From the NCBI GenBank assembly GCA_021838785.1, contig JAKCCV010000018.1, forward strand, positions 17,622 through 81,621: DNA of 64,000 bases, in the 5' to 3' direction. Position 1 is the stretch's first letter; every line of letters begins with the position of its first letter. The position numbers and the translations under genes are program-made. This DNA comes from Acidobacteriota bacterium. Lineage in GTDB: Bacteria > Acidobacteriota > Terriglobia > UBA7540. The notes beneath the pieces are model-generated. The model was not told the DNA's origin, ran no database searches, and saw only the letters and a program-made list of their open reading frames with translations. Below, piece by piece: positions 36,875 through 45,137 of the stretch.

Positions 36875-38278
36875 GTGCTAAAAAAGATTCGCCTCAAGAA
36901 TTTTAAGCTCCACGAGAACACAGAAATCGAGGCCGGCCGGATTACCGTCTTCATCGGGCCAAATAACAGCGGCAAGTCGAGCATCTTTCAAGCGCTGCTG
37001 GCGCTGAAGACCGCTGCCAGGTCGGGCGGCGATGACCTTGTGCGCCGCCACCGCCGCGAAGCACCGCCCCCAGCGGCCCAGCCTGTCCAGGCCGAGTGGG
37101 GCCTCAACTCATTGGTTCGACCGACGGAGCTCCCGCCGTTCCTCTACGGCGCTGGCCAGCCAATCGTTGACTTGGGCGAAGAGTACGAGGAGTTGCTGCA
37201 CGACCCCTCCCGCGAGCTGCAGGTCGGCGCAGACATCGAGCTGCCACCAGATGCCAACGCAACCACGGTCTTCCTTGCGATGGGCGCGCTCAGGCTTAGC
37301 TTCGACACCTGGTTCCGCGAAAATCGCTTGGCCCGACACACCGGCTGGCTTGGGTGCAATTACGGCCAGACGGCTCCCTGGGCCTGGAAAGCGATGGACG
37401 CTCGTCCGGCGGAGACCGTAAGGCTGATGGTACCCCATTACGGGGGGGAACTGTATGTGAACCCGGGCAATAGTTTGGCGAACCCTTTCTTCTGCGGAGT
37501 CCAGTTCAAGCAGCCGCCGCTCGACACTGACCTTTTGCCGACCCAGAACGAGCTCAACAGGTTGCTCAACCTTTGGGGACGATTTCTCGACTCGCTGCGG
37601 TTCATCCACCAGCTACGCGGCTTTGAGGAGTGGGGCTATCCGACGACGGAATATCCCGCGCACGAAAGCCTCGACCGGCTCGTGCTCAGCGACCGCGCCA
37701 CCGCGCTGACAAACTTACTGGGAGCCAACGCCAGGCTGCGGACTCAGATTTCCGAGCGGCTCAAGAAGTTGGTCCACATCGGTATTGAATTTGAAACGGC
37801 TTCGGCGCATCGGGGGAAGGTTTGGGCAACTGCCGAGACGGGCAGGCCGGAGACGCTCTTCGTGAACGAGGGCTCAGGCGCGAGCCAATTGCCTTTCATC
37901 CTGGTTCCCATTGCCCTCGCTCAGCCCGGAGATACCGTCATCGTGTCGGAGCCAGAAGCGCACCTGCATCCCAAGGCGCAGTCTCAACTCACGGCCATGC
38001 TGTTGGAGATATCGCGCAAGGCCGACTTACAATTTTTCATTGAAACCCACAGTGAGCACGTGCTGCACAGGCTCCTTCACGCCGTCGCAAACGGTGAACT
38101 TGCTCATGACGACCTCACGATTTACTACTTCCCGGAGCCAGCGGAGGGCAAGGCCGGTCCGCGCCTGCTCAAGATTGACGAGCAAGGCGGGGTCGAAGGC
38201 GGCCTGCCGGGATTTTTCGACCAAAGCTTGGATGAGCTGACGGAGTATCTTGAAGCGCTCAAGCAACCCAAGAAGTGA
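36875..38278 (+). CDS. SMC/OLD-like AAA ATPase with DUF3696-type C-terminus
   Basis: The 467-residue protein begins LKKIRLKNFKLHENTEI and has Walker A GPNNSGKS at 28-35. An ABC-type signature region (NEGSGASQLPFIL) is followed by Walker B with catalytic Glu in TVIVSEPEAHLHP and the ETHSEHVLHRL switch block. The end, DDLTIYYFPEP ... LKIDEQGG ... PGFFDQSLDEL, is the DUF3696 pattern. There is no TOPRIM nuclease domain as in OLD proteins. Such ATPases act as sensors or motors in several phage-defence systems with a separate effector. The effector candidate is the PIN-like gene three bases downstream. GTG 36875 has no ribosome binding site but follows TATAAT, suggesting a leaderless transcript. 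Confidence 0.85.
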   Translation: MLKKIRLKNFKLHENTEIEAGRITVFIGPNNSGKSSIFQALLALKTAARSGGDDLVRRHRREAPPPAAQPVQAEWGLNSLVRPTELPPFLYGAGQPIVDLGEEYEELLHDPSRELQVGADIELPPDANATTVFLAMGALRLSFDTWFRENRLARHTGWLGCNYGQTAPWAWKAMDARPAETVRLMVPHYGGELYVNPGNSLANPFFCGVQFKQPPLDTDLLPTQNELNRLLNLWGRFLDSLRFIHQLRGFEEWGYPTTEYPAHESLDRLVLSDRATALTNLLGANARLRTQISERLKKLVHIGIEFETASAHRGKVWATAETGRPETLFVNEGSGASQLPFILVPIALAQPGDTVIVSEPEAHLHPKAQSQLTAMLLEISRKADLQFFIETHSEHVLHRLLHAVANGELAHDDLTIYYFPEPAEGKAGPRLLKIDEQGGVEGGLPGFFDQSLDELTEYLEALKQPKK

Positions 38279-38281
38279 CGC

Positions 38282-38767
38282 GTGCGCCAAACGTTCCTGC
38301 TCGACGAGAACATCATCTACCACGCCATCCGCGGAGTTGACGAGCACAACCAACCCGATACGACCACGGCGGAATTGCTGGTTGCGATCGCGAAGATCTG
38401 CCACGGCATTTTCGTTCATCAGCATCTGCTTGACGCCTACAACAAGGCTCTGAAAAGCTTACGGGATTATCCGCCGCGCTCGCCAATCGCCTTATTCTTC
38501 GTCAAGCAGCTCCTTTACAACAGCTCGAAGCGCGGGGCCGTCCGGCAAGGCGAGTTGCCCCCGCTGCCCCTCGCCGCTAGGAAACCACCTGCGGTGCCAC
38601 GAGAAGACGAATGGGTCGTTCAAGCGGCGCTGATCTCCAGCCCCATCCTCGTTACTAATGAGGCCGGCCTCAGGGATTCTGTCAACGGGCACCGGGACGC
38701 TTTGGGCCTCAGGGCGATGGACGCGCGCGAGGCGCTGAATTTTGCGGAGTCCGAGCATGTGCCGTGA
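38282..38767 (+). CDS. PIN-like domain protein, putative nuclease partner of the ATPase
   Basis: The 161-residue product starts with GTG three bases after the ATPase stop. It opens with a strand carrying an acidic pair (QTFLLDENIIYHAI, Asp8/Glu9) and has Glu31 and Asp51 in helices, then DEWVVQAALISSPILVTNEAGLRD with Asp109, Glu110, Glu127 and Asp132. The order of acidic residues and the late hydrophobic strand ILVTNE fit a PIN-like metal-dependent RNase fold, but the match is by pattern only. The tight linkage to an ATPase suggests the ATPase controls its activity. A toxin with an antitoxin elsewhere is the main alternative. Confidence 0.6.
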   Translation: MRQTFLLDENIIYHAIRGVDEHNQPDTTTAELLVAIAKICHGIFVHQHLLDAYNKALKSLRDYPPRSPIALFFVKQLLYNSSKRGAVRQGELPPLPLAARKPPAVPREDEWVVQAALISSPILVTNEAGLRDSVNGHRDALGLRAMDAREALNFAESEHVP

Positions 38768-38911
38768 GAGCTATGGGAAAGCGCGCTGACGAACCCCAGT
38801 TGTGCCGAGGCCAAGGGGATCACGGCATGCGGTTGGCGATGCCGAGCAGGGCGCAGGCAAGCATAAGGACGACGAAGCCGCCGGCCGAGTTGAGGACGTG
38901 GAGGAAAACGA

Positions 38912-39697
38912 ATGGGCAACCCGGATACGAACGCTGATCGGCTACTTGAAATGGTAGGGCAAATCCGGGCTTACGCCCGCGAGAGAGAACTCACCCTCTT
39001 CTATGGGTACGTCGGAGGCGGCGACGACGCGATCCAATGGAATGAGGAGCAAGGCGGAGGTTGGCGGGAGTTCGTCGATTGCGCGAAATCGCTGGGCGCC
39101 CGTATCTTGTACCTGAACTGGGCCCCCTTTGAGGAATTTCAGGTGGCGGACGCACTGGAGGAAGCGCAGGCGCTCCCCGCCGCCGCTCCGGGTGCAGCGG
39201 CGCGCGACGCCGCATCGCTTAGCCAGGAGATTGAAGGTTACAGGGAGAAGGTCGGGCTTACCGCCGTAATTGACCTCGCGTTCCTTGCCGACGGTATTTT
39301 CCACACCCTTGAGATCGAAGCGGACTGGTTCCGCGCCTTCCAGGAGCTGCTGCCTGAGGGCGAAGGGGACGAAGGCGTCAACGACCAGGCGCGGGAGCAG
39401 CTCGTCCGAAAATGGGCCCCCAAGCTGGCCAGCGCCCCCGAGTACGCGAGATGCACGACGCGCGGGGAACAGAGGCATGTGCTGCGCAAGCTTGCCGGAG
39501 CCGAGTATGACGGCCCTGCCGCAGAGGAGATTCTCGACGAGGCGAAGGCTATTTATGAGCTCGAGGTATACCCTGAGAGGGCACGGCGCCTAGGCAAGGA
39601 AGCACGTGAGCTTAAGGCGCGCGGGGAAACCCTCCAAGGGATCGCCGCGAAGCTGGGCGTGTCGAACTGGCAGGTTCGAAAGTTGCTCGCCGAGTGA
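38912..39697 (+). CDS. Unknown protein with C-terminal helix-turn-helix
   Basis: The 261-residue protein starts at ATG 38912 with GGAGG seven bases before. The N-terminal half contains REREtype and strand-rich stretches (LTLFYGYVGGGDDAI, GARILYLNWAPFEEF) and an Ala/Pro linker near 92-105. The middle is acidic and helical. The last 35 residues (ARELKARGETLQGIAAKLGVSNWQVRKLL) form a resolvase-like helix-turn-helix of the HTH_7 type. I recognise no family for the main body. It follows the PIN-like gene by 144 bases on the same strand and may be a regulator or third component of that module, or an independent accessory gene. Confidence 0.6.
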   Translation: MGNPDTNADRLLEMVGQIRAYARERELTLFYGYVGGGDDAIQWNEEQGGGWREFVDCAKSLGARILYLNWAPFEEFQVADALEEAQALPAAAPGAAARDAASLSQEIEGYREKVGLTAVIDLAFLADGIFHTLEIEADWFRAFQELLPEGEGDEGVNDQAREQLVRKWAPKLASAPEYARCTTRGEQRHVLRKLAGAEYDGPAAEEILDEAKAIYELEVYPERARRLGKEARELKARGETLQGIAAKLGVSNWQVRKLLAE

Positions 39698-39841
39698 GCG
39701 GGGAGCCTGTAGCGCACTTCGCGGCTCCGAGCGCGCCTTGGCGCGCGCCGAAGACCGCGTGCCATGCTGGGAATTGGAGCTTACGCCGTCCCCATGGCTT
39801 ACATCGAAGAAGTTCGCCCGGCTCGCCTTGTTGGACCGACG

Positions 39842-39862
39842 CCATGGCTCTTTGAGCCATGG
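39842..39862. terminator. Hairpin between convergent genes
   Basis: A perfect 9-bp inverted repeat, CCATGGCTC and GAGCCATGG with a TTT loop, lies between the unknown HTH gene and the leftward dehydrogenase, three bases past the stop of the latter. Its symmetry and position fit a bidirectional terminator, though no long T-run follows. Confidence 0.55.
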
Positions 39863-39865
39863 GTC

Positions 39866-40774
39866 TTACGGCTCTGCCTTTTGCGAAGTTCTCACTTTCA
39901 CTCCGGCTAATTCCTCAAGAAAGGTGACGACGACGGCGTAATCGAGGTCGCCTTTGCCCTGCGCCTTGGCGGCGGCATACACTTCCTTGACGGCGGAGGC
40001 GGCGGGCATGGGAACGCCCTGCGCGTAAGCGGCTTCCATGGCGAGTTCCAAATCCTTGTGCATCCACTTGAGGGGGAAGTAAGGCGTGAAGTCGCCCTGG
40101 AAGATGAAAGGCGCTTTGAAGTCCGTAAGGGCGGCGCGGGCCAAGCTGGACTGGATGATTTCCATCATGGTCTCCGGTTTCACGCCCGCCTTGGCCGCCA
40201 GGACGAAGCCTTCGCAAAAAATCTCCACCATGGTGGACTGAATCGCGTTTTGCGCGAGCTTGGCGGAGAGTCCGGCGCCGTGCGGGCCGCAATAGATATG
40301 CTTTTTGCCCAAGACTTGGAGCAACGGCAAGGCGCGCTCAAAGTCTTCGCGGTGGCCGCCAATCATGAAGGTGAGTTCGCCTTTCTCCGCGCCGTGCTTC
40401 GAGCCGGTCACGGGCGCGTCGAGGAAGTTGGCGCCTTTGCCGGCCGTTTGGCACGCCAGCTTGCGGCTCACCGTAGGGCTGATGGTGCTGGAATCTATCA
40501 GCAACGCCCCGGGGCGTATCGCTTCCAAGATGCCGCTCTTCCCCAGCGTCACCTCTTCCATGGCAGCCGAGTCGCTCAGGATGGTATAGACGATGTCGGC
40601 TTCCCGCGCGGCTTCTGCGGGGCTGGAGGCGATTTTCGCGCCCGCCGCGCCGAGCGGCTCGGCTTTCCCAGCCGTGCGGTTGTACACGGCGACGCGATAG
40701 CCCTCCTTCACCAAATTCATGGCCATGGGCTGCCCCATGATCCCAAGCCCGATGAATCCGACCGATGATGTCAT
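39866..40774 (-). CDS. 3-hydroxyisobutyrate dehydrogenase-family reductase (tartronate semialdehyde reductase-like)
   Basis: The 302-residue NAD(P)-dependent enzyme has the Rossmann start VGFIGLGIMGQPMAMNLVKEGYRVAVYNRT, the substrate block DAPVTGSKHGAEKGELTFMIGG and the catalytic Lys in GAGLSAKLAQNAI. The family includes tartronate semialdehyde reductase (GarR/GlxR), 3-hydroxyisobutyrate dehydrogenase and glyoxylate/succinic semialdehyde reductases. The gene directly upstream in the same direction is a glycerate 2-kinase, which uses the glycerate that a GarR enzyme makes, so that role is favoured by context. The gap between the two genes is 69 bases. Confidence 0.87.
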   Translation of the reverse strand: MTSSVGFIGLGIMGQPMAMNLVKEGYRVAVYNRTAGKAEPLGAAGAKIASSPAEAAREADIVYTILSDSAAMEEVTLGKSGILEAIRPGALLIDSSTISPTVSRKLACQTAGKGANFLDAPVTGSKHGAEKGELTFMIGGHREDFERALPLLQVLGKKHIYCGPHGAGLSAKLAQNAIQSTMVEIFCEGFVLAAKAGVKPETMMEIIQSSLARAALTDFKAPFIFQGDFTPYFPLKWMHKDLELAMEAAYAQGVPMPAASAVKEVYAAAKAQGKGDLDYAVVVTFLEELAGVKVRTSQKAEP

Positions 40775-40843
40775 AAAACGCCTCCAGTGCTCGTGTGATG
40801 ATGGGCTCCATCGCGCAAAACGACGGACGACGCGGCGACGCGC

Positions 40844-42190
40844 TCAGGGAAAGCCCAGCCAGATCCGCAAATCGCGCACGTTGTTATCCGTGAATCCCAC
40901 ATCAATGGTATCGCCGAGGGTGCGGAAAAAATAATAAGAGTCGCTTTCCGCAAGGTAGCGCTCGGGGTCAAGGCCCAAGCTGCGAGCCCGCGAAGCGGTT
41001 TGGCCATCGGCGACGGCCCCGGCAGAAGGACTGTTGCCGTCGCGCCCATCCGTCCCTGCGCTCAGCACAACCCACTTGCGCCCGGCAATCTTCGTGGCCG
41101 CGTAAAGCACATAGGCTTGATTCCGCCCGCCCATGCCGGAACCGGTCACCGCGCAGGTCACCTCGCCGCCGGCAACCAAGGCCACCGGCTGATTCGAATG
41201 TTCGCGCGCCAATGATTCGAGCTGCGCCAGGTGACGATCGGCAATTTCTCGGAAGTCGCCGTCCCAGGGGCTGGGAGCGGAATGCGAAGAAAAGCCCGAG
41301 CGTTCCAATCTTGTCCGAGCCGCCTCGACGGCATCCCGGTCCGAAAGCACGCAGCCATAATGCGAGTTGCGAAAGCCCGCGTCCCCGGGCTTCGGCGTCT
41401 CGACCAGGGTTCGCTGCTCGAAGTGGCGACGAATCGAGGCTGGGAATTTCTCCATCAGGCCGTATCGTTGGGCGATTCCATAGCAATCTTCCACCGAGGT
41501 CTCGTCCGGCATGGTTGGCCCCGAGGCCACAGCGGAAGCAAGGTTCTCGGGAACGTCGGAAACAAAAAGCGTCAGTTGCAACGCCGGAGCCGCCGCCAGC
41601 CCCAAGCGGCCGCCCTTGACTGCCGAGACATGCTTGCGGATGGCGTTCATTTCCTGAATGGGAAGCCCTCCCGTGACCAGCGCGCGGTGGAGTTCAACGA
41701 GATCCGACAGCGTCACGTCAGGGTCTAAAGGCTTTTCAAACAGGGCGGAGCCGCCTCCCGATATCAGGAAAATCACAAGATTCTCCTCCGAAAGGCCGCT
41801 CACCAATTCGAGCGCGGCTTGGGCGCCTTCCAGGCTGCCAACCGTCGGATAAGGGTGCCCTGCCTCAACGTAACGAAATGGCGAGAGTCGCCTAACTGGA
41901 GCGTGGGGCGAGATGACGATGCCCGCCTCGATGCGTCCCTCAAGCATCTCATGGAGCGCCGCGGCCATTCGGTTGGCCGCTTTGCCAATCGCCACGACCC
42001 GCGGCGGACGCGCAAGCGGCACGGATTCCGTCCCTACCCAAAGCCGGCCGCCTTCACGCCGCAGCTTGCGAAGCATTGCGCGGTGGATGTCAATCTCGCC
42101 TAGGGTCTGAAGGAAGGTCTGGGTCGCAACGTCTTTGCCCTCCAGCCAATTCGGTAGGGCAGGATGCGAGACCTGACTCTGCGTCGCCAT
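40844..42190 (-). CDS. Glycerate 2-kinase (GckA/TtuD, MOFRL family)
   Basis: The 448-residue protein shows the family's N-terminal DUF4147 domain (VVAIGKAANRMAAALHEML, EAGHPYPTVGSLEGAQ, FLISGGGSALFEKPL) and the C-terminal MOFRL domain (GGEVTCAVTGSGMGGRNQAYVL and SAGTDGRDGNSPSAGAVADG). Such enzymes phosphorylate D-glycerate to 2-phosphoglycerate with ATP. ATG 42190 (MATQSQVSHP) is preferred; the frame continues upstream 17 codons without family similarity. It pairs with the downstream reductase to form a two-gene glycerate pathway, plausibly fed by galactarate or glucarate breakdown. Confidence 0.9.
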   Translation of the reverse strand: MATQSQVSHPALPNWLEGKDVATQTFLQTLGEIDIHRAMLRKLRREGGRLWVGTESVPLARPPRVVAIGKAANRMAAALHEMLEGRIEAGIVISPHAPVRRLSPFRYVEAGHPYPTVGSLEGAQAALELVSGLSEENLVIFLISGGGSALFEKPLDPDVTLSDLVELHRALVTGGLPIQEMNAIRKHVSAVKGGRLGLAAAPALQLTLFVSDVPENLASAVASGPTMPDETSVEDCYGIAQRYGLMEKFPASIRRHFEQRTLVETPKPGDAGFRNSHYGCVLSDRDAVEAARTRLERSGFSSHSAPSPWDGDFREIADRHLAQLESLAREHSNQPVALVAGGEVTCAVTGSGMGGRNQAYVLYAATKIAGRKWVVLSAGTDGRDGNSPSAGAVADGQTASRARSLGLDPERYLAESDSYYFFRTLGDTIDVGFTDNNVRDLRIWLGFP

Positions 42191-42601
42191 GGGACCTTGA
42201 GATGACTCTTTAATTATCGGCGAGATGTTGCGGCAACGCAAGCCGCGGAATGGCTTGCCATCCCCCAGTTTTGAAGATGGACCACGGCGCAGCGCTTGGG
42301 CGGCGCAAGATGGCCAACATTTGTTTCATGATCTTGGTCGAGCGAGCCATTGTTCCATCCGCGAGGCAGGCAACCGGCTGATTGATCTCGCAACACTGCC
42401 CTGCCAACCTGAACGCCAAAACCCGCCGGAAGCCACTCAACGAGGTAATACGGTGTGCGGCAGCACAACGGTGCGCCATCGCGGATTGAAAGAGACGGAC
42501 AAACGGTTTCCTGTCGAGGCTCGCCCGCAGGGTTCTTTGGTGCTACCATAGCGCCCTTGCTCCTTGTGGGCGGTCGCTGAGAATCCATCGGGAGGTATCG
42601 A
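42191..42601. other. Divergent intergenic region
   Basis: These 411 bases lie between the leftward glycerate kinase and the rightward GH36-like gene. No gene is supported. TACCAT near 42544 and the GGGAGG at the GH36 start are the only signals I could pick out; no clear operator or terminator is seen. Confidence 0.4.
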
Positions 42602-45055
42602 ATGCGAAGGCTTAGCACGGTGGCGTTGCTGGCGATTTTAGGCGTTTCCTTCGGCAACGGCGCTCAGCCTCGGAGCGCCCCGCTGCTGCGGCGGCTCTCT
42701 CGGAGCTCCACGAGGGTTCCTCGCCCAGTTCAGCAGCCCGTTGTTCGCTCGCTTTGGACCGTGCATCGCTCTCGCGACCAGCGGACCGTTCGTTTGGAAT
42801 ATCAAGGCCACACTTGGGTCACGGGCTTGCGCGTAGAGGTGCGGGCCGGCAACCCTCGTTTTGCCTCGACAGCGCCGGGGGTTTTTCTGGCGCGAGTCGC
42901 CGCGCACCATTTGGGGGAAACGATTTTTCGCGTGCCCGGGCCTGCACCCTATGAGATGGTTTTTGACGCGGCGGGCTCCAGCGTGGCGGTGTCGGTTCGT
43001 GGCTTTCCCACTCAAGCGCAAGGCGCGCTCGTGGGTAGGATTCAGGCTGGCCCGGACGCCATCCAGGCGCGGCTCGATGGGCATGGCTCCAAAGTCTGGC
43101 AGATGGAGAGCGGCCCGGCGACGAGCCGTCTTAATCATTGCGTCTATGACCGCGTTCGCGACCAGGCGCTTCGCGTGCTGGCCCGGCAAACCCGCTTCAC
43201 CGCCGTCCACGGGGGCTTTCGCGTGACTGCCACCGATCCCCTGGGCGGGGCTCTCGATTGCCGGTTTGAACTGGTCAACCGCGTCTTCCGAAGGCGATTG
43301 CCTTTTTACAGACCGCTGAACAAGAGATTATGGCCTCATGCGCCGGTGGGCTGGTGCTCGTGGTATGACTATTTTGCTCGCGTCAACCAGCATGACATCC
43401 TGTCAAACGCTGACGCCTTAGCCGCCTTCTACAAACCTTTTGGGCTGAGCGTTTGCCTGATTGATGCGGGCTGGCAACACGCCGGCAACGGCGAAGACAA
43501 TTCCCCCATTGGCGGAAATTGGACCACGCCGAATCGTAAGTTCCCGCACGGCATGAAGTGGATGGCCCAGCAGATTCACGCCCGCGGCCTGAAGGCCGGG
43601 CTATGGTTGGCGGTGTTTGGCAACGCGGATCGGGCCTTCTACGAGCGGCACCCTGCTTGGTTTCTCCACAATGCCAACGGGAGCGCCCGACTGGGCTCCT
43701 GGTTTGGTACTTACGTGGCTGATTTCTCAAATCCGCAACTTCAGCAATACCTTTACAACGTTTACCGGCAGCACACGCTCGCTTGGGGCTTTGACTACTT
43801 TAAGCTCGACGGCGAAAACGACACCCGCAATATCTGGGGACAAAATCGGGCTCGCGCTTACAATCCCACGCTGAGCGCCAATCAGGCGTTTCGGCAGGCT
43901 CTCCGGCGCATCCGCCAGGCGATGAACTCCAAGCCCGGTGTGTTCTTTTCCGCTTGTGGGCCGGCGTATCCCACCGAGGCCATGGGCATAGCGCAATCGG
44001 CGCGGCTGGGCGGCGACGTGGTGGGTGACGGCGAAGCTCCCTCATTTCGTGGCGTGCGGGCGGCGCTCGCCGGCATGCGGCGAGGCTATTACACCAACAA
44101 CATCGCCTGGTACACCGACCCGGACGTGCTGGTGGTTCGCCCTCCCCTGACTCGTGACGAGGCTCGCACTTGGGCCACCATCCTTGGGCTTTCAGGCCAG
44201 CTTCTGATGCTCGGGGACGACATGGCCACGTTGCCGGCCAGCCGCCGCGAGATTCTTCGCAAGGTGATGCCGGTCGCCGACATCACGCCCATGGACCTAT
44301 TTCCCATCTCTCAAAACCGGCCCATCTGGATGCTGCATATCGTTCGTCCGTATGGTTCCTGGGACGTGGCCGGGATTTTTAATTGGGGAATCGGCGCCGA
44401 CGAAATGCCGACCGGCTCCCGTCACGACGCTTTTGACATTCTTTCGCGCGATGACGCCTTGCTGCGGACTTCAACCACCTGGGGCACCGAACTGGAGGCG
44501 TCATCGCGCATCAGCCAGGCTGAGGCGGAAAATCGCCTCCTCCGCGCTATGGCACAGAAACCCGCCGGGCTGGAGCTTCTGCCCGCGCCGGCATTTTTAG
44601 TCCCCCCGGGGCCGAAAACCCTCACGCTCAACTTTGCCGCCGCGGGGTTGAACCCAAAGCGCGGTTATCTTTTATTTGATTTCTGGAAGCAGAAATTTTT
44701 GGGCAAGGTGCGCGGCACGTACTCGGTTCGCCTTCGCCCGCACCAGTGCGAGGTGATCTCGCTGCGGCCGGACGAGCATCATCCCGAGCTGATTGGCACG
44801 GATCGCCACATCACCATGGGCGGCGTGGAACTTCAGAATGAGCAGTGGGACCCTCGCCTGAACGAATTGCGCGTGGTGGTTCGCTTGGTGAAGAATTACC
44901 CTACCACGCTGACGTTTTATACCGACGGCCGGCGGTTTGTGGGGGCCTATGCTCCCGGCGCCACGGCGACCTCCTCGACGGCTCCCGAACTCGTTCGCGT
45001 CAAGGTGCGCAGCTCCATCTCCGGCCCCAAGGCGGTTTTCGTGCAGTTCAAGTGA
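42602..45055 (+). CDS. Secreted alpha-galactosidase-like glycoside hydrolase (GH36/GH27 clan)
   Basis: The 817-residue protein has an N-terminal signal peptide (LSTVALLAILGVSFGNGA). A beta-rich domain to about 245 precedes the clan D TIM barrel: VGWCSWYDYFARVN, SVCLIDAGWQ, GLKAGLWLAVFG, and DYFKLDGEND with the expected nucleophile Asp403. The later RLGGDVVGDGEAPSFRGV may hold the acid/base Asp. A C-terminal beta domain begins near 600, and the last 80 residues (GGVELQNEQWDPRLNELRV ...) look like an extra small beta domain. Alpha-galactosidase is most likely, but seed-imbibition-like or alpha-N-acetylgalactosaminidase specificities cannot be excluded. ATG 42602 follows GGGAGG. Confidence 0.85.
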   Translation: MRRLSTVALLAILGVSFGNGAQPRSAPLLRRLSRSSTRVPRPVQQPVVRSLWTVHRSRDQRTVRLEYQGHTWVTGLRVEVRAGNPRFASTAPGVFLARVAAHHLGETIFRVPGPAPYEMVFDAAGSSVAVSVRGFPTQAQGALVGRIQAGPDAIQARLDGHGSKVWQMESGPATSRLNHCVYDRVRDQALRVLARQTRFTAVHGGFRVTATDPLGGALDCRFELVNRVFRRRLPFYRPLNKRLWPHAPVGWCSWYDYFARVNQHDILSNADALAAFYKPFGLSVCLIDAGWQHAGNGEDNSPIGGNWTTPNRKFPHGMKWMAQQIHARGLKAGLWLAVFGNADRAFYERHPAWFLHNANGSARLGSWFGTYVADFSNPQLQQYLYNVYRQHTLAWGFDYFKLDGENDTRNIWGQNRARAYNPTLSANQAFRQALRRIRQAMNSKPGVFFSACGPAYPTEAMGIAQSARLGGDVVGDGEAPSFRGVRAALAGMRRGYYTNNIAWYTDPDVLVVRPPLTRDEARTWATILGLSGQLLMLGDDMATLPASRREILRKVMPVADITPMDLFPISQNRPIWMLHIVRPYGSWDVAGIFNWGIGADEMPTGSRHDAFDILSRDDALLRTSTTWGTELEASSRISQAEAENRLLRAMAQKPAGLELLPAPAFLVPPGPKTLTLNFAAAGLNPKRGYLLFDFWKQKFLGKVRGTYSVRLRPHQCEVISLRPDEHHPELIGTDRHITMGGVELQNEQWDPRLNELRVVVRLVKNYPTTLTFYTDGRRFVGAYAPGATATSSTAPELVRVKVRSSISGPKAVFVQFK

Positions 45056-45137
45056 ACTCGGCATCTTGAGGCACAAATCATTCGCCTTGCGCGCCGTGGA
45101 GGTATAGAATAGGCGAAGAAGGCAGGGCACTTAAACC

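Noticed and set aside
38794..38905. Leftward hydrophobic frame between the PIN-like and HTH genes
   Set aside because: It reads like a membrane helix (GGFVVLMLACALLGIA) but is very short, has no start with a ribosome binding site and overlaps the control region of the rightward gene.
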